From assembly GCA_024305405.1 (NCBI GenBank), contig JAKNDB010000068.1:642501-706500 (forward strand): DNA of 64,000 nt, written 5' to 3'. The DNA comes from Dirofilaria immitis (taxonomy: Eukaryota; Nematoda; Chromadorea; Rhabditida; Onchocercidae). A program made the position numbers and the translations under genes. Numbering within the stretch: the first letter of the stretch is position 1; the number at the start of each line of letters is the position of its first letter. Shown piece after piece: positions 1 through 11,339 of this stretch. The notes under the pieces were generated by a model. It had not been told where the DNA came from. It ran no database searches and saw only the letters and a list, made by a program, of their open reading frames with translations.

Positions 1-1030
1 GTATCGCTCTTTAGAAGCTAGATGAGCAGGATTGTCAGCTGTCATGATATGGCGAAAGTTAATTCTTTTTACTCCTTTTATTTCAGTTATCTTATAGTAG
101 TATATCAAGATCCTATTAGTTTCGCTTTTAAAATTTAAATCTTGCAGTACAAATGATTAAAACTTGATCATAAGTTTGAACAAATTCTCCAATTGGTTTT
201 TGAACGGTCTAATACTCAATCGATGATAATCGTGATTGTGATAGAACAATAGATTGTGATCTACTGTTCCTAACAACGAAATATAATTTAATCATCACTT
301 AGAATATTTTTGTTTAAATAATCAATTGTTGCATTTTATATCGGCCAATTCATTTCCGGTATTTGAGAAAATTTTGCAAATTGTATCTTATTTTTGCTTT
401 GTGCTTTGCCTGTTATCCAACAGAAAACGATTAATTTATTTACTAATTTAGAATTTGCATTGCATATGTTTAGAATTAGATAGACTTTTTCATTCATCTT
501 TTTTGAAATTATTTTGATTCGTTTATTAATTAAAGTCCATTTTGCTGAAATCATTAATTACCAATTCAAACTTTAAGCGTAGAACAGTATGCGTTTTTTA
601 AATCATCGATGAAATAAAAACGCAGCTGATTCCTTCGCAACTGACTCCGTCGAAAGTAACGAGAAAAACAGATAACATAATAGCAAAAAGCGAAAAATTT
701 ACAAATATTTAATTTTCATAATCAGAGCAATGATTCAGAGCACTTACTGTTATTTGTGGCATGCATGATAACAATATAGCTGCTAAAAAGTAATGCGACA
801 GCAGCATATTAAATCGCAAGCAATTCCAACTAATAAACAGCGAAGAATGAAGTACGGAATCCGACGCAGAACTCTGGAAAATATTTGGGAAAATATTTCA
901 AAAAGCATATAAATCAAAGGGGAATGATTTGTAATGAGTAATAAATGCTATACTGATTGGAAAATTATTTGAAGATTGATTTGAAGTATCCTTATACAGT
1001 ACGCGATCTGTAATTAAATAAATCGTAGTG
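1..1030. other. AT-rich noncoding DNA, no gene seen
   Basis: No reading frame here has protein-like composition or splice-linked continuation. A minus-strand open frame at 336-554 has low-complexity K/I/N composition and no recognisable domain. I see no repeat or RNA structure that I can support. Confidence 0.5.
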
Positions 1031-1532
1031 CTTTTAATCCTTTTGCATAATTATGCAAGCTTTTTTGTATAAATATGACGATTAAAACGATTCATAGAAA
1101 AAAAATAATCTGAATACTGTAAATCTTGTAGAAGAGTGACAAAATTTTCATGATCTCATCGAAAATCATAGGTTTATGTAAATTTATGTAAGTATAAGTC
1201 ATGACTATATCTGTAAGTTTAATGTAACTAGCAATAAAATAACATATTTCTATTTAATTCCTCTATTTTAATTTCCTTTTAATCCTTTTGCCAAACTTTT
1301 TTGTACAAATACGGCGATTAAAACGATTCATAGAAAAAAAGTGAGTTTGAAAAGCCTTGATAATCTGAATACTGTAAATATTTTGTGGAATAGTAATAAA
1401 TTTTTCATGATCTTCATCTGAAAATCATATGGTTTATTCAAATTTATGCAAATAAATATGATGACTGCTTCTGTAACTTCGATGTGACTAGCAACAGAAT
1501 AAAGTATTGCTATTTAATTCTCTCCTTTTTGA
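1031..1532. repeat. diverged direct duplication, about 240 bp x 2
   Basis: Two copies lie in tandem, about 1031-1272 and 1276-1532. Both start with CTTTTAATCCTTTTGC, then share CGATTAAAACGATTCATAG, AATCTGAATACTGTAAAT, TTTTCATGATCT, GACTAGCAA-like and CTATTTAATTC blocks in the same order. Copy 2 has a roughly 20-bp insertion after the A run. Many differences separate the copies, so the duplication is old. No coding frame is shared. It could be a local duplication or two solo copies of a dispersed repeat. Confidence 0.75.
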
Positions 1533-3004
1533 AAAATAGAAAAATCATACGTCCCAATTAGCATTTTGCTTAATTAAACAAAAAATTTTATATTTAACTC
1601 AAGAAAAGAATGAACCATTAGAAGAATCTAAAACTAATTTTAATGCTTTTTGAGAATGCTCCTGTATCTGTGTTTTATGTTTCACATATTTTGACGATTT
1701 ATTAAACGTCAATACAGCGTAAAAGACTTAATTCTGTATCATTTGTTTGATATCATAAATAAAAATAAAGAAAATTTCTCATTTCACGAATACTATTTTT
1801 ACACGTTTCACTACATGAGGCTGTTTTGAATTAATGAAAAGTATAATTTTTCATCAGAAAGAATGTAATTTTTGAATGATATGAAAAAATAATGCAGATG
1901 AAATAACAGATAATGATGGCAAAATGTAAGTAATCTAATCATTACTGTAACCATGTTGATTTTTGATCAGTATCTGAAATATGATTTATGATCAGCATTT
2001 GAAAAAAATTGGGTTTATTCGAGAAGCACAATGAAAAAATTTCTGAGTTTTGCAGAATTACTGCAAAATGTTTTCAAACATTAACGATATTGCCGATTTA
2101 TATGTAATCATAACCTAGTGATGATTTTTAACACAAAATAGAATTTTGAAATAACAACTTTATGATGCTGCAAAAATTTAGCAAAAACTTCAATCAAATG
2201 AATGCTGCCTTCAGTTTTTTTGACTTATAAAATATTCTACACAATGATTTTAAAAATGATTTTGTATATAATTTCATATTCAAGACTGTTAATGCTGCTT
2301 TACCATTTTTGTTTTATTTATTACTGTTTTATTGATTGCAAAAACAGCTGCGAAAATTAAAAGAAAATTTTTAGTTGCAGTTGATTTAATATATTCATTT
2401 TTCAATGATATCCATTGATAACAATATGTGCCAAACCCTTTATTTTCGTCGGGAAAGCAATCTAAAACTCTCGAATTAAAACAATTTGTATTTAGTATTG
2501 AGAATAGTGATCTGGCAAGATAAATGAAGATGGAATAAAAGGTGATTCATTTCGAATATTCGGTAAGATTTTATTTGGAAATCTATCATTTAAGATTCCG
2601 TATTTTCGAAGCTATCAGTACTTGATCACTGATAATTAATTCAAAAATTTTTAATTCAATTCAAAAGTATAAACAAAAAGTTTTTTAACCCGATGTATGC
2701 ATTTACCACTGAAGAGTCTATTTCTTTAACAATCCGCACAACCGGCGTAGTATTCAATTTTCCGGAAATATATATAGCAGAACTGAGGGAAATCATTATT
2801 TTAAGATGAAAATAGAAAAATGAGAAAATCTTTCATTTTTATCTCACTAAAATTATGCAAATTTTTGTTTAAATTTTCAGATAAACTATAAATTTGACGA
2901 GAAACAAAAATTAACCTGAATTAATTTTGCATAATGTTAGTATCATTTATGAGCTAGTTGTTTTTAATTTGAAAAAAAATTCTTAGAATTTTTTTGAGAT
3001 GTAA
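1533..3004. other. AT-rich noncoding DNA, no gene seen
   Basis: Stop codons break all frames. No splice-linked exons, tandem repeats or hairpins were recognised in this stretch. Confidence 0.45.
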
Positions 3005-3136
3005 AATCATCGCGACTATCTGAATCAGCATAATCTATCACATGCAGGTGAGAAACTATTAAAATGCCATATATGCCGCAAGCATTTCAATCAACGCGGT
3101 AATCTGAAAGATATTATCCATAGTTTTTTTCTATGA
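3005..3136 (+). pseudogene. relic C2H2 zinc-finger fragment
   Basis: Read from 3005, the frame gives YLNQHNLSHAGEKLL followed by KCHICRKHFNQRGNLKD and then a TGA at 3134-3136. It contains one recognisable linker (HAGEK), a CxxC pair and the RKHF..RGNL helix start, but the two histidines that should follow are replaced by LKDIIHSFF. The nucleotide sequence closely matches the start and fingers of the array gene 1.1 kb downstream. It is best read as a decayed partial copy of that gene. Confidence 0.75.
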
Positions 3137-3573
3137 AATCATGAAAAATTGATTGGTAATACTGAATTCCATTATTAATGCATTGAAATTACACATGACT
3201 TTTATTTGCATAAATTTATATAAACCTATGAATTTCCAGGAAACCATGAAAAATTTGTCAATATTCCACAAAAGATATAAAGTATTAAAGATTACCAAGC
3301 CTTTCAAATTCGCTTTTTTTTCTATGAATCGCTTTCTATCGCCATAAAATTTCCATAATTATGCAAAAGATTAAGAGTACTGTAATTTATTTCATCATAA
3401 ATAGCGTGTACATGGAAATGTTTAAAATCAGTCGCCAAGTGACCCACCAAATCAATACAGCGCTTATTACTTTTCCGCGACTCATTCTTTGAATTATATA
3501 TTTTGTCTGAATTACACGACGATCAAGTCCATCAGTTATTACAATTTATCATCAAAATTGCTTGCTAATCAAT

Positions 3574-3633
3574 ATGCTGCTGTCTTATTACTTGCTGATA
3601 GTTGCATTGCCATTGTGCCTCACACAAGGAATG
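3574..3633 (+). CDS. candidate signal-peptide first exon upstream of the zinc-finger array
   Basis: ATG at 3574 opens a 20-codon stretch beginning MLLSYYLLIVALPLCLTQ, a typical cleavable secretory signal: a short start, a hydrophobic core and a small-residue exit. It is followed at once by GTAAGTG, a strong 5' splice site at 3634. The next acceptor is ATAATTTCAG ending at 4059. The joined frame then reads TSTESDSSVQVKTTGRLDLD and stops at 4171-4173, one register away from the zinc-finger frame. Whether this exon belongs to the array gene is therefore unproven. Confidence 0.45.
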
Positions 3634-4059
3634 GTAAGTGAGTATGAAATGAAATTATAATACAGAAGACAATTTAATTCTGAGTCATTTCGCAGATACA
3701 TTATTTCAATTGTTTTTTTGTTTTTCTATATCATATTTTTGTTTTAAACCGCATAGGAAACAGTTAGGTTTCAGAAATATATGAGAGTCAAATTTTTAAT
3801 CTATCGGCATCATATTTTTTTTTGGATCAATCACAATAAAATAGCGGAAGTGGTTTTTTTAAAAATATTATTCCAATTCTTCGAGAACTCTTAGAAAGTA
3901 ACCAGTACTTTATGAAGTGATTATTGTTAAAAATTTCTGCAGTATATTTATTGGTATAGATGGAATCTTTTAAACTTATTGAGACTGAGCAAGAAATTTA
4001 GAGAAAAATAATCATCAAATCATACAAGTTATGAAGTGAATCATTTCAAATAATTTCAG

Positions 4060-5140
4060 ACGTCAACTGAAAGTGATTCATCAGTACAGGTAAAAACAAC
4101 TGGTCGTTTGGATTTAGATGAATATAATGGAGAAAATAAACGCGAAAAAACTGTTCAAGTACGAGAAATCTGATACAGAATTCATTTATCGCAGCCATCT
4201 GAATCAGTATAATCAAACATATGCAGGCGAGAAACCGTTCGAGTGCTACGTATGTGGTAAGCGTTTCAAACAACGCCACCATCTGAAACAGCACAATCGA
4301 ACACATTCAGGCAATAAATCGTTCGAATGCCATGTATGCAATAAGCATTTCGAGCGAAGTTGCAATTTGAAAAGGCATTATCAAACACATACAGCCGAGA
4401 AACCGTTCGAATGCCATCTATGCGGTAAGCATTTCAGTCAACGCCACCATCTGATTGAGCATAATCGAACACATACAGGCGAGAAACCGATTGAATGCCA
4501 CGTATGCGGTAAACATTTCAAGCAACGCAGTACTCTGCATAAGCATTATCGAAAACATGCAGGCGAGCAACCGCTTGAATGCCAGGTATGCGGTGAACAT
4601 TTCAGGGAACACAGCGTTTTGAATAAGCATTACCGAAAACATATAGGCACGTTCACATGCAATGTATGCGGTAAGAATTTCAGTAGATATTCCCTTCTGA
4701 TTAGGCATAATCAAACACATACAGGTGAGAAACCGTTCGAATGCTACGTATGCGGTAAGCGTTTCAAACAACGCCACCATCTGAAACAGCATAATCGAAC
4801 ACATTCAGGCAATAAATTGTTCAAATGCCATGTATGCAATAAGAATTTCAGTCTACGTGGCAATCTGAATAGGCATTATCAAAAACATATAGGCAAGGAG
4901 ACATTCGTATGCAATGTACGCGGTGAAAAATTTAATGAGCGTATCCAACTGAATAAACATAAATCATGCAAGCCCAATGCTTATAACGCAGAATGCAGTG
5001 GCAATTGGAATTTGCTGATTCATAAAAAGAACCATGAAGATTCAATTAAAATACCTCATTGTAAGACAACTACACCTATGGACGACATCATCAACATAGC
5101 TGTATTAACAGAGAAAATAATTTCATATGCACGACTGTGA
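4060..5140 (+). CDS. C2H2 zinc-finger array protein (eight intact fingers)
   Basis: The open frame from ATG 4118 encodes 340 residues. After a degenerate finger-like lead (about residues 18-40, no cysteines) come eight classical CxxC...HxxxH fingers, mostly joined by TGEKP-like linkers (HSGNK, HTAEK, HAGEQ, HIGT variants). Then follow a ninth with its second cysteine changed to Arg (CNVRGEKF) and a truncated tenth. Helix positions -1/3/6 are Q/H/Q in finger 1, R/N/R in 2, Q/H/E in 3, Q/T/K in 4 and R/L/R in 6, as expected of a DNA-binding array. Fingers 1 and 7 are almost identical at DNA level. A TAG sits just before ATG 4118. An acceptor at 4059 offers a different upstream frame (4060-4173) that leads from the signal-peptide exon at 3574. 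A one-base change in the six-A run at 4145-4150 would join the two. If so, the full product would carry a signal peptide, which is odd for a DNA-binding protein. Function beyond nucleic-acid binding is not known. Confidence 0.88.
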
Positions 5141-5197
5141 ACATTACGTTACCTTCTATGTTTTTTATTATTACTTAATTGATTACAAAGGAAAATT

Positions 5198-5203
5198 AAT
5201 AAA
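5198..5203 (+). promoter_or_regulatory. polyadenylation signal AATAAA
   Basis: AATAAA lies 58 bases after the zinc-finger stop codon, at a normal distance for a nematode 3' end. Confidence 0.55.
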
Positions 5204-5846
5204 AGTTGAACGAAATTAATAATTCATTGTTTCTTAAGCATTTTCATTCCTTCTATTACCTGTATGACAGCAGAAAAGTTATGAGTAAAAATATTTGACA
5301 ACCAATCTGACTAATATTTCAATGAGTCTAAATCATATTATCATTGAAATATAAGAGACGATAAATATTATTGATTGTTGATGGACGTCCATTTGCACAA
5401 ATAAAAAGTGTTTCTTTATTATCAACGTTTTCTTTCCGAACGTGTTAAAATTGAAACGGTAAATTCTGCTTTTCAGTTCATTGGGTTCCCTCCACCAATA
5501 AGACGAACCTCAAACTTGTTTAGTTAAATCTTTATTATGATAAATTTAATAATACATTAAGGGACGCAGAGATTATAATCAATTTCAATGATATCAATAG
5601 GATAAGTTTAATGATAATATATAACAAAGGGAAAAAGGAGAAGAAATAACGCTCGATATGGGTGCCAATTGCTACGTCTTTAGAAATGTTTTTGATGCTC
5701 AGGACATTCTTCTTCTGCGTAAGTAGAAGATTCTGTTACAGTTTCGCTGTTACAAGAAATACCGCCTTTGTTAGCGTGTGGAAAATGGAGCTTTTCTTAG
5801 TTTACATTTTTCATTATACAATAAATACAAAAGTACAGCATATAAT

Positions 5847-6640
5847 CAGTAATCTGTCAATTTTAGCAGAAATGATACGGGATATTATCGACATATTTTG
5901 TTATCGAACGTTAAACAATTTATTATTGAATGCACGACAACGATATAAAAATGGAGAAAGCGTAGACCTCGGTTTAATTACCCAGTTTGAGGTAATTGGG
6001 TGTTTCGACCCGGAGTTTTCTCTGCTCTGGACTGAGATAAAATCTTTGAAATGCCCTGCACCTGCGGGCACAAACACTTGTTATACCGACGAGCGATACG
6101 ATTCTTGGGTCTAGTCTTTCAATTCAAGCAACATTCACCGGTTGAATTACTCCGAGTTTGAGATAATTGAATGTTTCTGCCCAAAGTTTCTTCTGCTACG
6201 AGTTGAAATAAAATCTTCGAACGTCTTGCACCTGCAGGGCAATAACAGAATATATTGATGAGGAGAATTATGTCTCCAAAATCAATATCCTCATGTCGAA
6301 TGCATCATTTCTCTACGTTGTTTCATCCAAATCGGATACTATGTTGATTGATACCTCTCTCAACTATATCCCATCCAATCTGTCAATTTTAGCAGAAACG
6401 ATACGGGATATTGTCGAGATATCTTGTTTTCGAAAAACTTTCAATGTTAAACAATTTATTATTGAATGCACTACAATGATATGAGAATGGAGGAAGCGTA
6501 CTCGCTGGTTTAATTACCCAAGTTCGAGGTGATTGGGTGTTTCGGCCCAGAGTTTCTCCTGCTCTGGGTTGAAGCAAAATTCTTAAAATGCCCTGCACCT
6601 ACGGCCACAAATACAAGTACTTTACATCGACGGGCAATGT
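5847..6640 (+). repeat. three diverged copies of a hairpin-bearing 150-270 bp module
   Basis: Copy A is about 5847-6113, copy B about 6120-6270 (5' truncated) and copy C about 6375-6640. A and C share AATCTGTCAATTTTAGCAGA, GATACGGGATATT, TTAAACAATTTATTATTGAA and TTTAATTACCCA. All three then share a TTTGAGGTAATTGGGTGTTT-like block, a CCCGGAGTTT-like block, a loop ending GCTCTGGG-like, AAAATC/ATTCTT and CCTGCACCTGC. ACCCA/TGGGT and CCCAGAG/CTCTGGG (6546-6568 in C) can pair as two adjacent stems. Copy A sits in a 150-codon open frame (5662-6114), but the frame is broken in B and C, so it is probably not a gene. It may be the tail of a dispersed element or a structured RNA repeat. Confidence 0.6.
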
Positions 6641-6655
6641 GATTCCCGGATTAAG

Positions 6656-8599
6656 TGACGTAGATTTTCATTATTCGAGATAGATATGAGAACCAAAAAA
6701 ATTGCAATATCCGTTAAGGTCGAGAATACTTTTTATAAATTGTATTTAGAGCACAGTAGGCGTTATATATTTTTTTAATTTAATTTAAAAAATTGTTTTA
6801 AGGAGTTTTCAAAGAATAAATCAGCATCTCTGATGAGATTAAAGTTGAAAAATTCAATTTCTCTAAATTACTTATCTCTTAAAAATTGATAAAAAAAAAT
6901 AAAAAATTTTTTTATCAATTTTTTATTGAATGATATAATCAGATTATTTTACTTATCATTCATTAATGTCATAATTTTTTGAATATAAAAAAATTCTTTA
7001 GAATCTGAAAATTCTAAAAAAATAAACAAAGAAAGAAATATGAATAGTTGAATGAAAAAAACGAATTGATTTCATATTGAAATTAAAAAAAATCTATTTA
7101 TAATTTTTCATACAATTCTATTGCAAGTCTTTCATTAAACATATAACTTATACAAAAATAAACATTTAAACATCATTTTAATCATTGTTAGATTATTTAA
7201 ATATATGATTGGTATCCTATTAGTTAACGAACATAAACAATTAGTTAAAATGCCAAAAATATTATTCATCAATTTTATGCATTAATCATCAATTTCTTCT
7301 TTTTTTTTTGCTCATTTCATTATCTGTTATGTTTAAACAAAAATAGAAAAATAAATAGAAAAATAAAAAATATAAAAATATTTCGTTTACATAGAATAGA
7401 AGTGCAGTAAGAAAGTAAATGAAATTTGACGATATATTTTCAAAGCAATTATTGAAGACACTAGGCTACACATGGCTTTAAATGAAGACTATTAAAATGA
7501 CCCTAAGCTAGATCAGTTTTGGCCCTTATCAGATGCTAACAAACCGTAAAGTCGATGGATAGTTAAATATCAAACGTTTTCGTGGAAATAAACTTGTGAG
7601 ATCTAAAACACCTTTGCCATTATAAAAAAGTGAACTTTTTAAATCAGTATGTCACCTTACTGTTTTGTTGGCTCTAACGATTTTTTGTTAAATAAGTTGT
7701 CTTTCGAAAAATTTCGAAAAATAATAATTAATTTCATTCCATGCTGAAGTTTGCAATACAATTGTATGAAATGTTAATAAATAGTCAATGATTATTCGCA
7801 ATTTTTTTCCATTTACTTTAAAATTTCACTTACCTTTGCGAAAAATAATTATTATACGAAGGATTGATAATTATGATTATTTACTATTTATCAACTAGCT
7901 AATTAATTGTGCCAAATCATATCAATCAATTAATTCGACGAAAATATTTTAACCAATTATATCAATTTATTGTCCATATGATTCTGGATGAAATGAAAGA
8001 TTGCTAATTTTGTTTTGCAATTCTAATCTAGCTCTAATAATTATCATCAGCCAAATGAAGATAATAATATTACTTAATAGTGAAAACGTATAATTAATAT
8101 TTCGAAGCAGACGAGTGAGAAAGAGATATTTCTCTTGACATAAGTATATCCAAAATTAAAAACTGTTTCCGTTCAAATGTTAAATTTAAAAACATGCCTT
8201 ACATATTATTGTTGCTGATAATCGAATTTAGTTGATTCGGAAAAATAGTTTTTAAATTTTCAAATAAATTTAAAAATAAGCCAAAGATATTCCTTATTGA
8301 TTTAAATTTGATTTATCATTGTCAAATATTGATAATTAGTTATTTCTCACATAAATATACGAAAAATTTTATAAAAATTTTCCTATGTTCTATCATACTG
8401 ATCCAATTAGAATAACTATCGATTGCCTAATCAATAGATAAATTAATTTAAATGGTTAATATCACAAATTTCATTGGAGAATCTTGGAAGTAAACACTGC
8501 TCATTTCTATTTCATTAATCATTAGCATATCAGTTGGCGTTCTCATCTGATATCTCAATACTTGATAATATTGATAATATGTAACTACTTATTTGAATT
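6656..8599. other. AT-rich noncoding DNA with one long AT hairpin
   Basis: No gene is visible. The only structure is an inverted repeat at 6881-6923: AAAAATTGATAAAAAAA pairs with TTTTTTTATCAATTTTT around a 9-base loop. Pure A/T arms of this kind are frequent in such DNA. Confidence 0.45.
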
Positions 8600-8821
8600 A
8601 TGCATATTTCCTGTTGTAGCTTTCTGTGCTTTTTACTGCTCGTATTATGTTGGATGTCGTCGCTTGATCTGCAGAAAAATCACGGTATTAGACAATTTTT
8701 GTTTGAATTTCTCCGAAATATTAGAATCCAGAAATTTCTATGGGTTTTATTGAACTTTTGTTTGCTTCATCTGATTGATTTGATAAGAATTAAAAAAATT
8801 AATAAAATAGAAAAAATATAA
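8600..8821 (+). CDS. possible small secreted peptide ORF
   Basis: ATG 8600 opens 73 codons. The first 23 residues (MHISCCSFLCFLLLVLCW...) resemble a signal peptide. The remainder is short, basic and rich in I/L/K/R, ending KKINKIEKI. No dibasic-processed neuropeptide pattern and no known family is recognised. Splice-linked exons were not found nearby. Hydrophobic frames arise easily in AT-rich DNA, so this is weakly supported. Confidence 0.2.
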   Translation: MHISCCSFLCFLLLVLCWMSSLDLQKNHGIRQFLFEFLRNIRIQKFLWVLLNFCLLHLIDLIRIKKINKIEKI

Positions 8822-9792
8822 ACTTTAGCTATATACTTTCCTTGAATATATGTTTATGTTTAACACTAATATATCAATTTTTGGCATTAGATATTTCCTG
8901 CCAGTCGTTTAATTTCTCATCTAAGATGTATTTTTCGAATTACAATTTATTGCAAATTATTATCGTATTTCTCTTGAGAAAATCTCAAAAATATTTAGCA
9001 TGAAATTGAAATGAAAACAATCTAACATTTCATGTACTGAAACGAAAAGTAAATTAACACACAAGGATGATTTCTCTAAACTTATATGAACAATCAAGAT
9101 AAATTTACACCAAGTAGTAGTGTATATTTGATGATTATTGCAGCTTTTGTTTAAAGATATGATCGGCAAATTACGAAAAAAATCTATCACGGTAAAATGT
9201 TGATAGCATAAAAATACTTTCAACAAGGCATATAAAATAGTTTTTTCTAGAAGACGATATTTGATACCACCATAAGAATACATATGTTTGATAGAATAAA
9301 ATGAAAAGTCATTGTCTTCAAAAGTTTTGCTTATTTATTTCGATTAAAATTATTTTGGGAATCATTTTAAATAGTAAATTTATATCGTACTTTGTCATTA
9401 CAAAAATTAAAATTATTTATAGCCGGTTGTACGAAAGGTTGGATTAAGTTGTTATTTGGAAGATTGTTGACGATTGTTTTCTATTTTAAGCATTTTAGAA
9501 TAAATTGAATAAATTGGAGAGAGAAATAGATTACCAATCATCGATCGTTATAATATTTTCAAATGCTAGAACTATTTTTTGAATTAATTTGTTTTAAATA
9601 TATTACAAATGATCATTGCATTCTAAAATTTCTTTCGGATTTTAATTAAACAATTAATTTTATCATTTTACATTTTTAATTTGAACGTGTATGCTAACAA
9701 ATTTTTGTTCAATTCAAATCAATTAATTACTATTTGTTTATTGATTATACTCAAATCAATTAATTATCAGTTATCGTCATAAATCTTAGCAA
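8822..9792. other. AT-rich noncoding DNA, no gene seen
   Basis: A minus-strand open frame at 8960-9283 lacks recognisable features. This stretch would contain the promoter of the plus-strand gene at 9793, but I recognise no specific element. Confidence 0.4.
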
Positions 9793-11224
9793 ATGCCAGT
9801 CGCAAGAATTATAATAAGCAACGATGAATTAAGCGATGGAGATATTTTGCAACTCAATTCAGCGAATTTTTCGTTGCGAGTGGCACTTATATTTCTCATC
9901 GTTACTGTTATCATTTTTATCGTCATACAGCTCATCAAATTAATTTCTCAAATTTGGGCAATTAGCAATAAAGCTGCTAAAGTAAATTAAATCTGAAAAA
10001 TTTTGTTTAAATTTTTCAACTATTTAGATCAATAAAAATTCAATTCGTCTTCTTTAAATCAAAATACAATAAGTTATTCTTAATTAAATAATTCGTTCAT
10101 ATTGACAATTGAAATTTTGAAGTGATTCATCGATTTCGTAGTGTATTTATTTATCATTTTATGTTCAACATTAGCAATTATCATCAGTAACTATCAATTG
10201 TTTATGCACAGATAGATCTTTCTTCTGATAGCGAAACACCCGAAATTGCTATACATTCAACAGGAAAGAAATCTCGGAAAAAATCGAAAAGGTTTTAGTT
10301 CAATTCTGTGTGTGTGTGTTTTTTTCTAATTTCTTCTTTTTCATAGATTTTTTATTGGACACTATCGAAGATATATAACGCGTAGATTCATAATTCATTT
10401 TGATGGCTCAAATTTCTTGCAGAAGAAAATCGAAATATTCATTGCCAAGTAAAGAAATGAAAATTCAATTGTCACTTACGAATGAAGAAGAAAAAGAAAT
10501 CACATCTGATAGCGAAGTAGTTAACAAAAGAAGACAGAAAAGAAGGAATCTCTAACATTTCCTCTTTTATCAGAAAATTTAGGCTAAGATAAATATATCT
10601 GAAATTTTGTAGAGTTTCTAAAAAAAAAAATAATATCTGAGTATGAAATAATCAGATTTCGAGAATTCTTAGAATTCGGAAAAAATGTATCAGTATAAAG
10701 CACAAATATTTTTTTTTAATAGAAAGAAGTTCATGTTCTCATGCATTTTAGCCTCAAAATGAAATCCAGAATACACCAGAAATAAATGTTGTGCCACATG
10801 GTGAAATTCAAAAATTTTCGGGTGAACTTACAGCACCGGATATTAAAGATTCGCTGACATTTTCCAGCAATAAATCTTTGCTTCCTATTACAAGTATAAA
10901 ACATAATATTGATCATACATGTATGATATTGTCAGCAATAAGATATACCTTTTGGTGAAATTATGACCGATTAGAATTCATCAATCTAAATTCAAAATGA
11001 ACATTTAATTTGTCATTGTAGACTTGCAAAATCTGCCACCGACTACGCCAATATCTACTGGAGAGAAGCCTATATTGCCGAAAATAAAGGCTCAGGATTC
11101 TTTAATGATCATCGACAATCAGTTGCCATTGAAGCCAACTGATAATGCTGAAAAACGAAACCCTGTAGCGCAAACCAAAGAACAGGAACATACCTTTTGC
11201 CAGCAAAACTTCAAGATTCTTTGA
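9793..11224 (+). CDS. orphan single-pass membrane protein, five exons
   Basis: The exons are 9793-9981, 10212-10291, 10423-10516, 10752-10893 and 11022-11224. Donors are GTAAAT, GTTTTA, GTAGTT and GTATAA. All acceptors end in AG and phases match at every junction (0, 2, 0, 1). The product is 235 residues. Residues 1-27 are a short acidic head starting MPVARIIISNDELSDGD. A strong transmembrane helix follows at about 30-51 (VALIFLIVTVIIFIVIQLI), with no cleavable signal. A basic and Ser/Glu-rich tail comes next (KKSRKKSKRRKSKYS, TNEEEKEITSDSE), then a Pro-rich end with PTTPISTGEKPILPK. If the donor at 10517 is not used, the frame stops at 10553. After the TGA at 11222 a second copy of the QDSLMI unit continues one base out of register (stop 11323-11325). 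I do not recognise the family. A type III or tail-anchored adaptor is possible, but no function can be assigned. Confidence 0.6.
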
Positions 11225-11320
11225 TGATCGTCAATAGTCACATGCCATTACAACCGGCTGGTAATGCAGAACAATCGAATTTGAGAATGGCAACAAAATC
11301 GGAAGGAATAAAAACTGTTC

Positions 11321-11326
11321 AATAAA
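11321..11326 (+). promoter_or_regulatory. polyadenylation signal AATAAA
   Basis: AATAAA lies 97 bases after the TGA of the orphan membrane gene and overlaps the stop codon of the out-of-register second unit. Confidence 0.45.
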
Positions 11327-11339
11327 AGAAATTCGCATT

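Noticed and set aside
3153..3347. 64-codon plus-strand frame after the relic finger
   Set aside because: Low-complexity Ile/Lys/Phe sequence in AT-rich DNA with no finger motifs.
4046..4804. Minus-strand frames across the zinc-finger array
   Set aside because: They are antisense shadows; repetition comes from the fingers on the plus strand.
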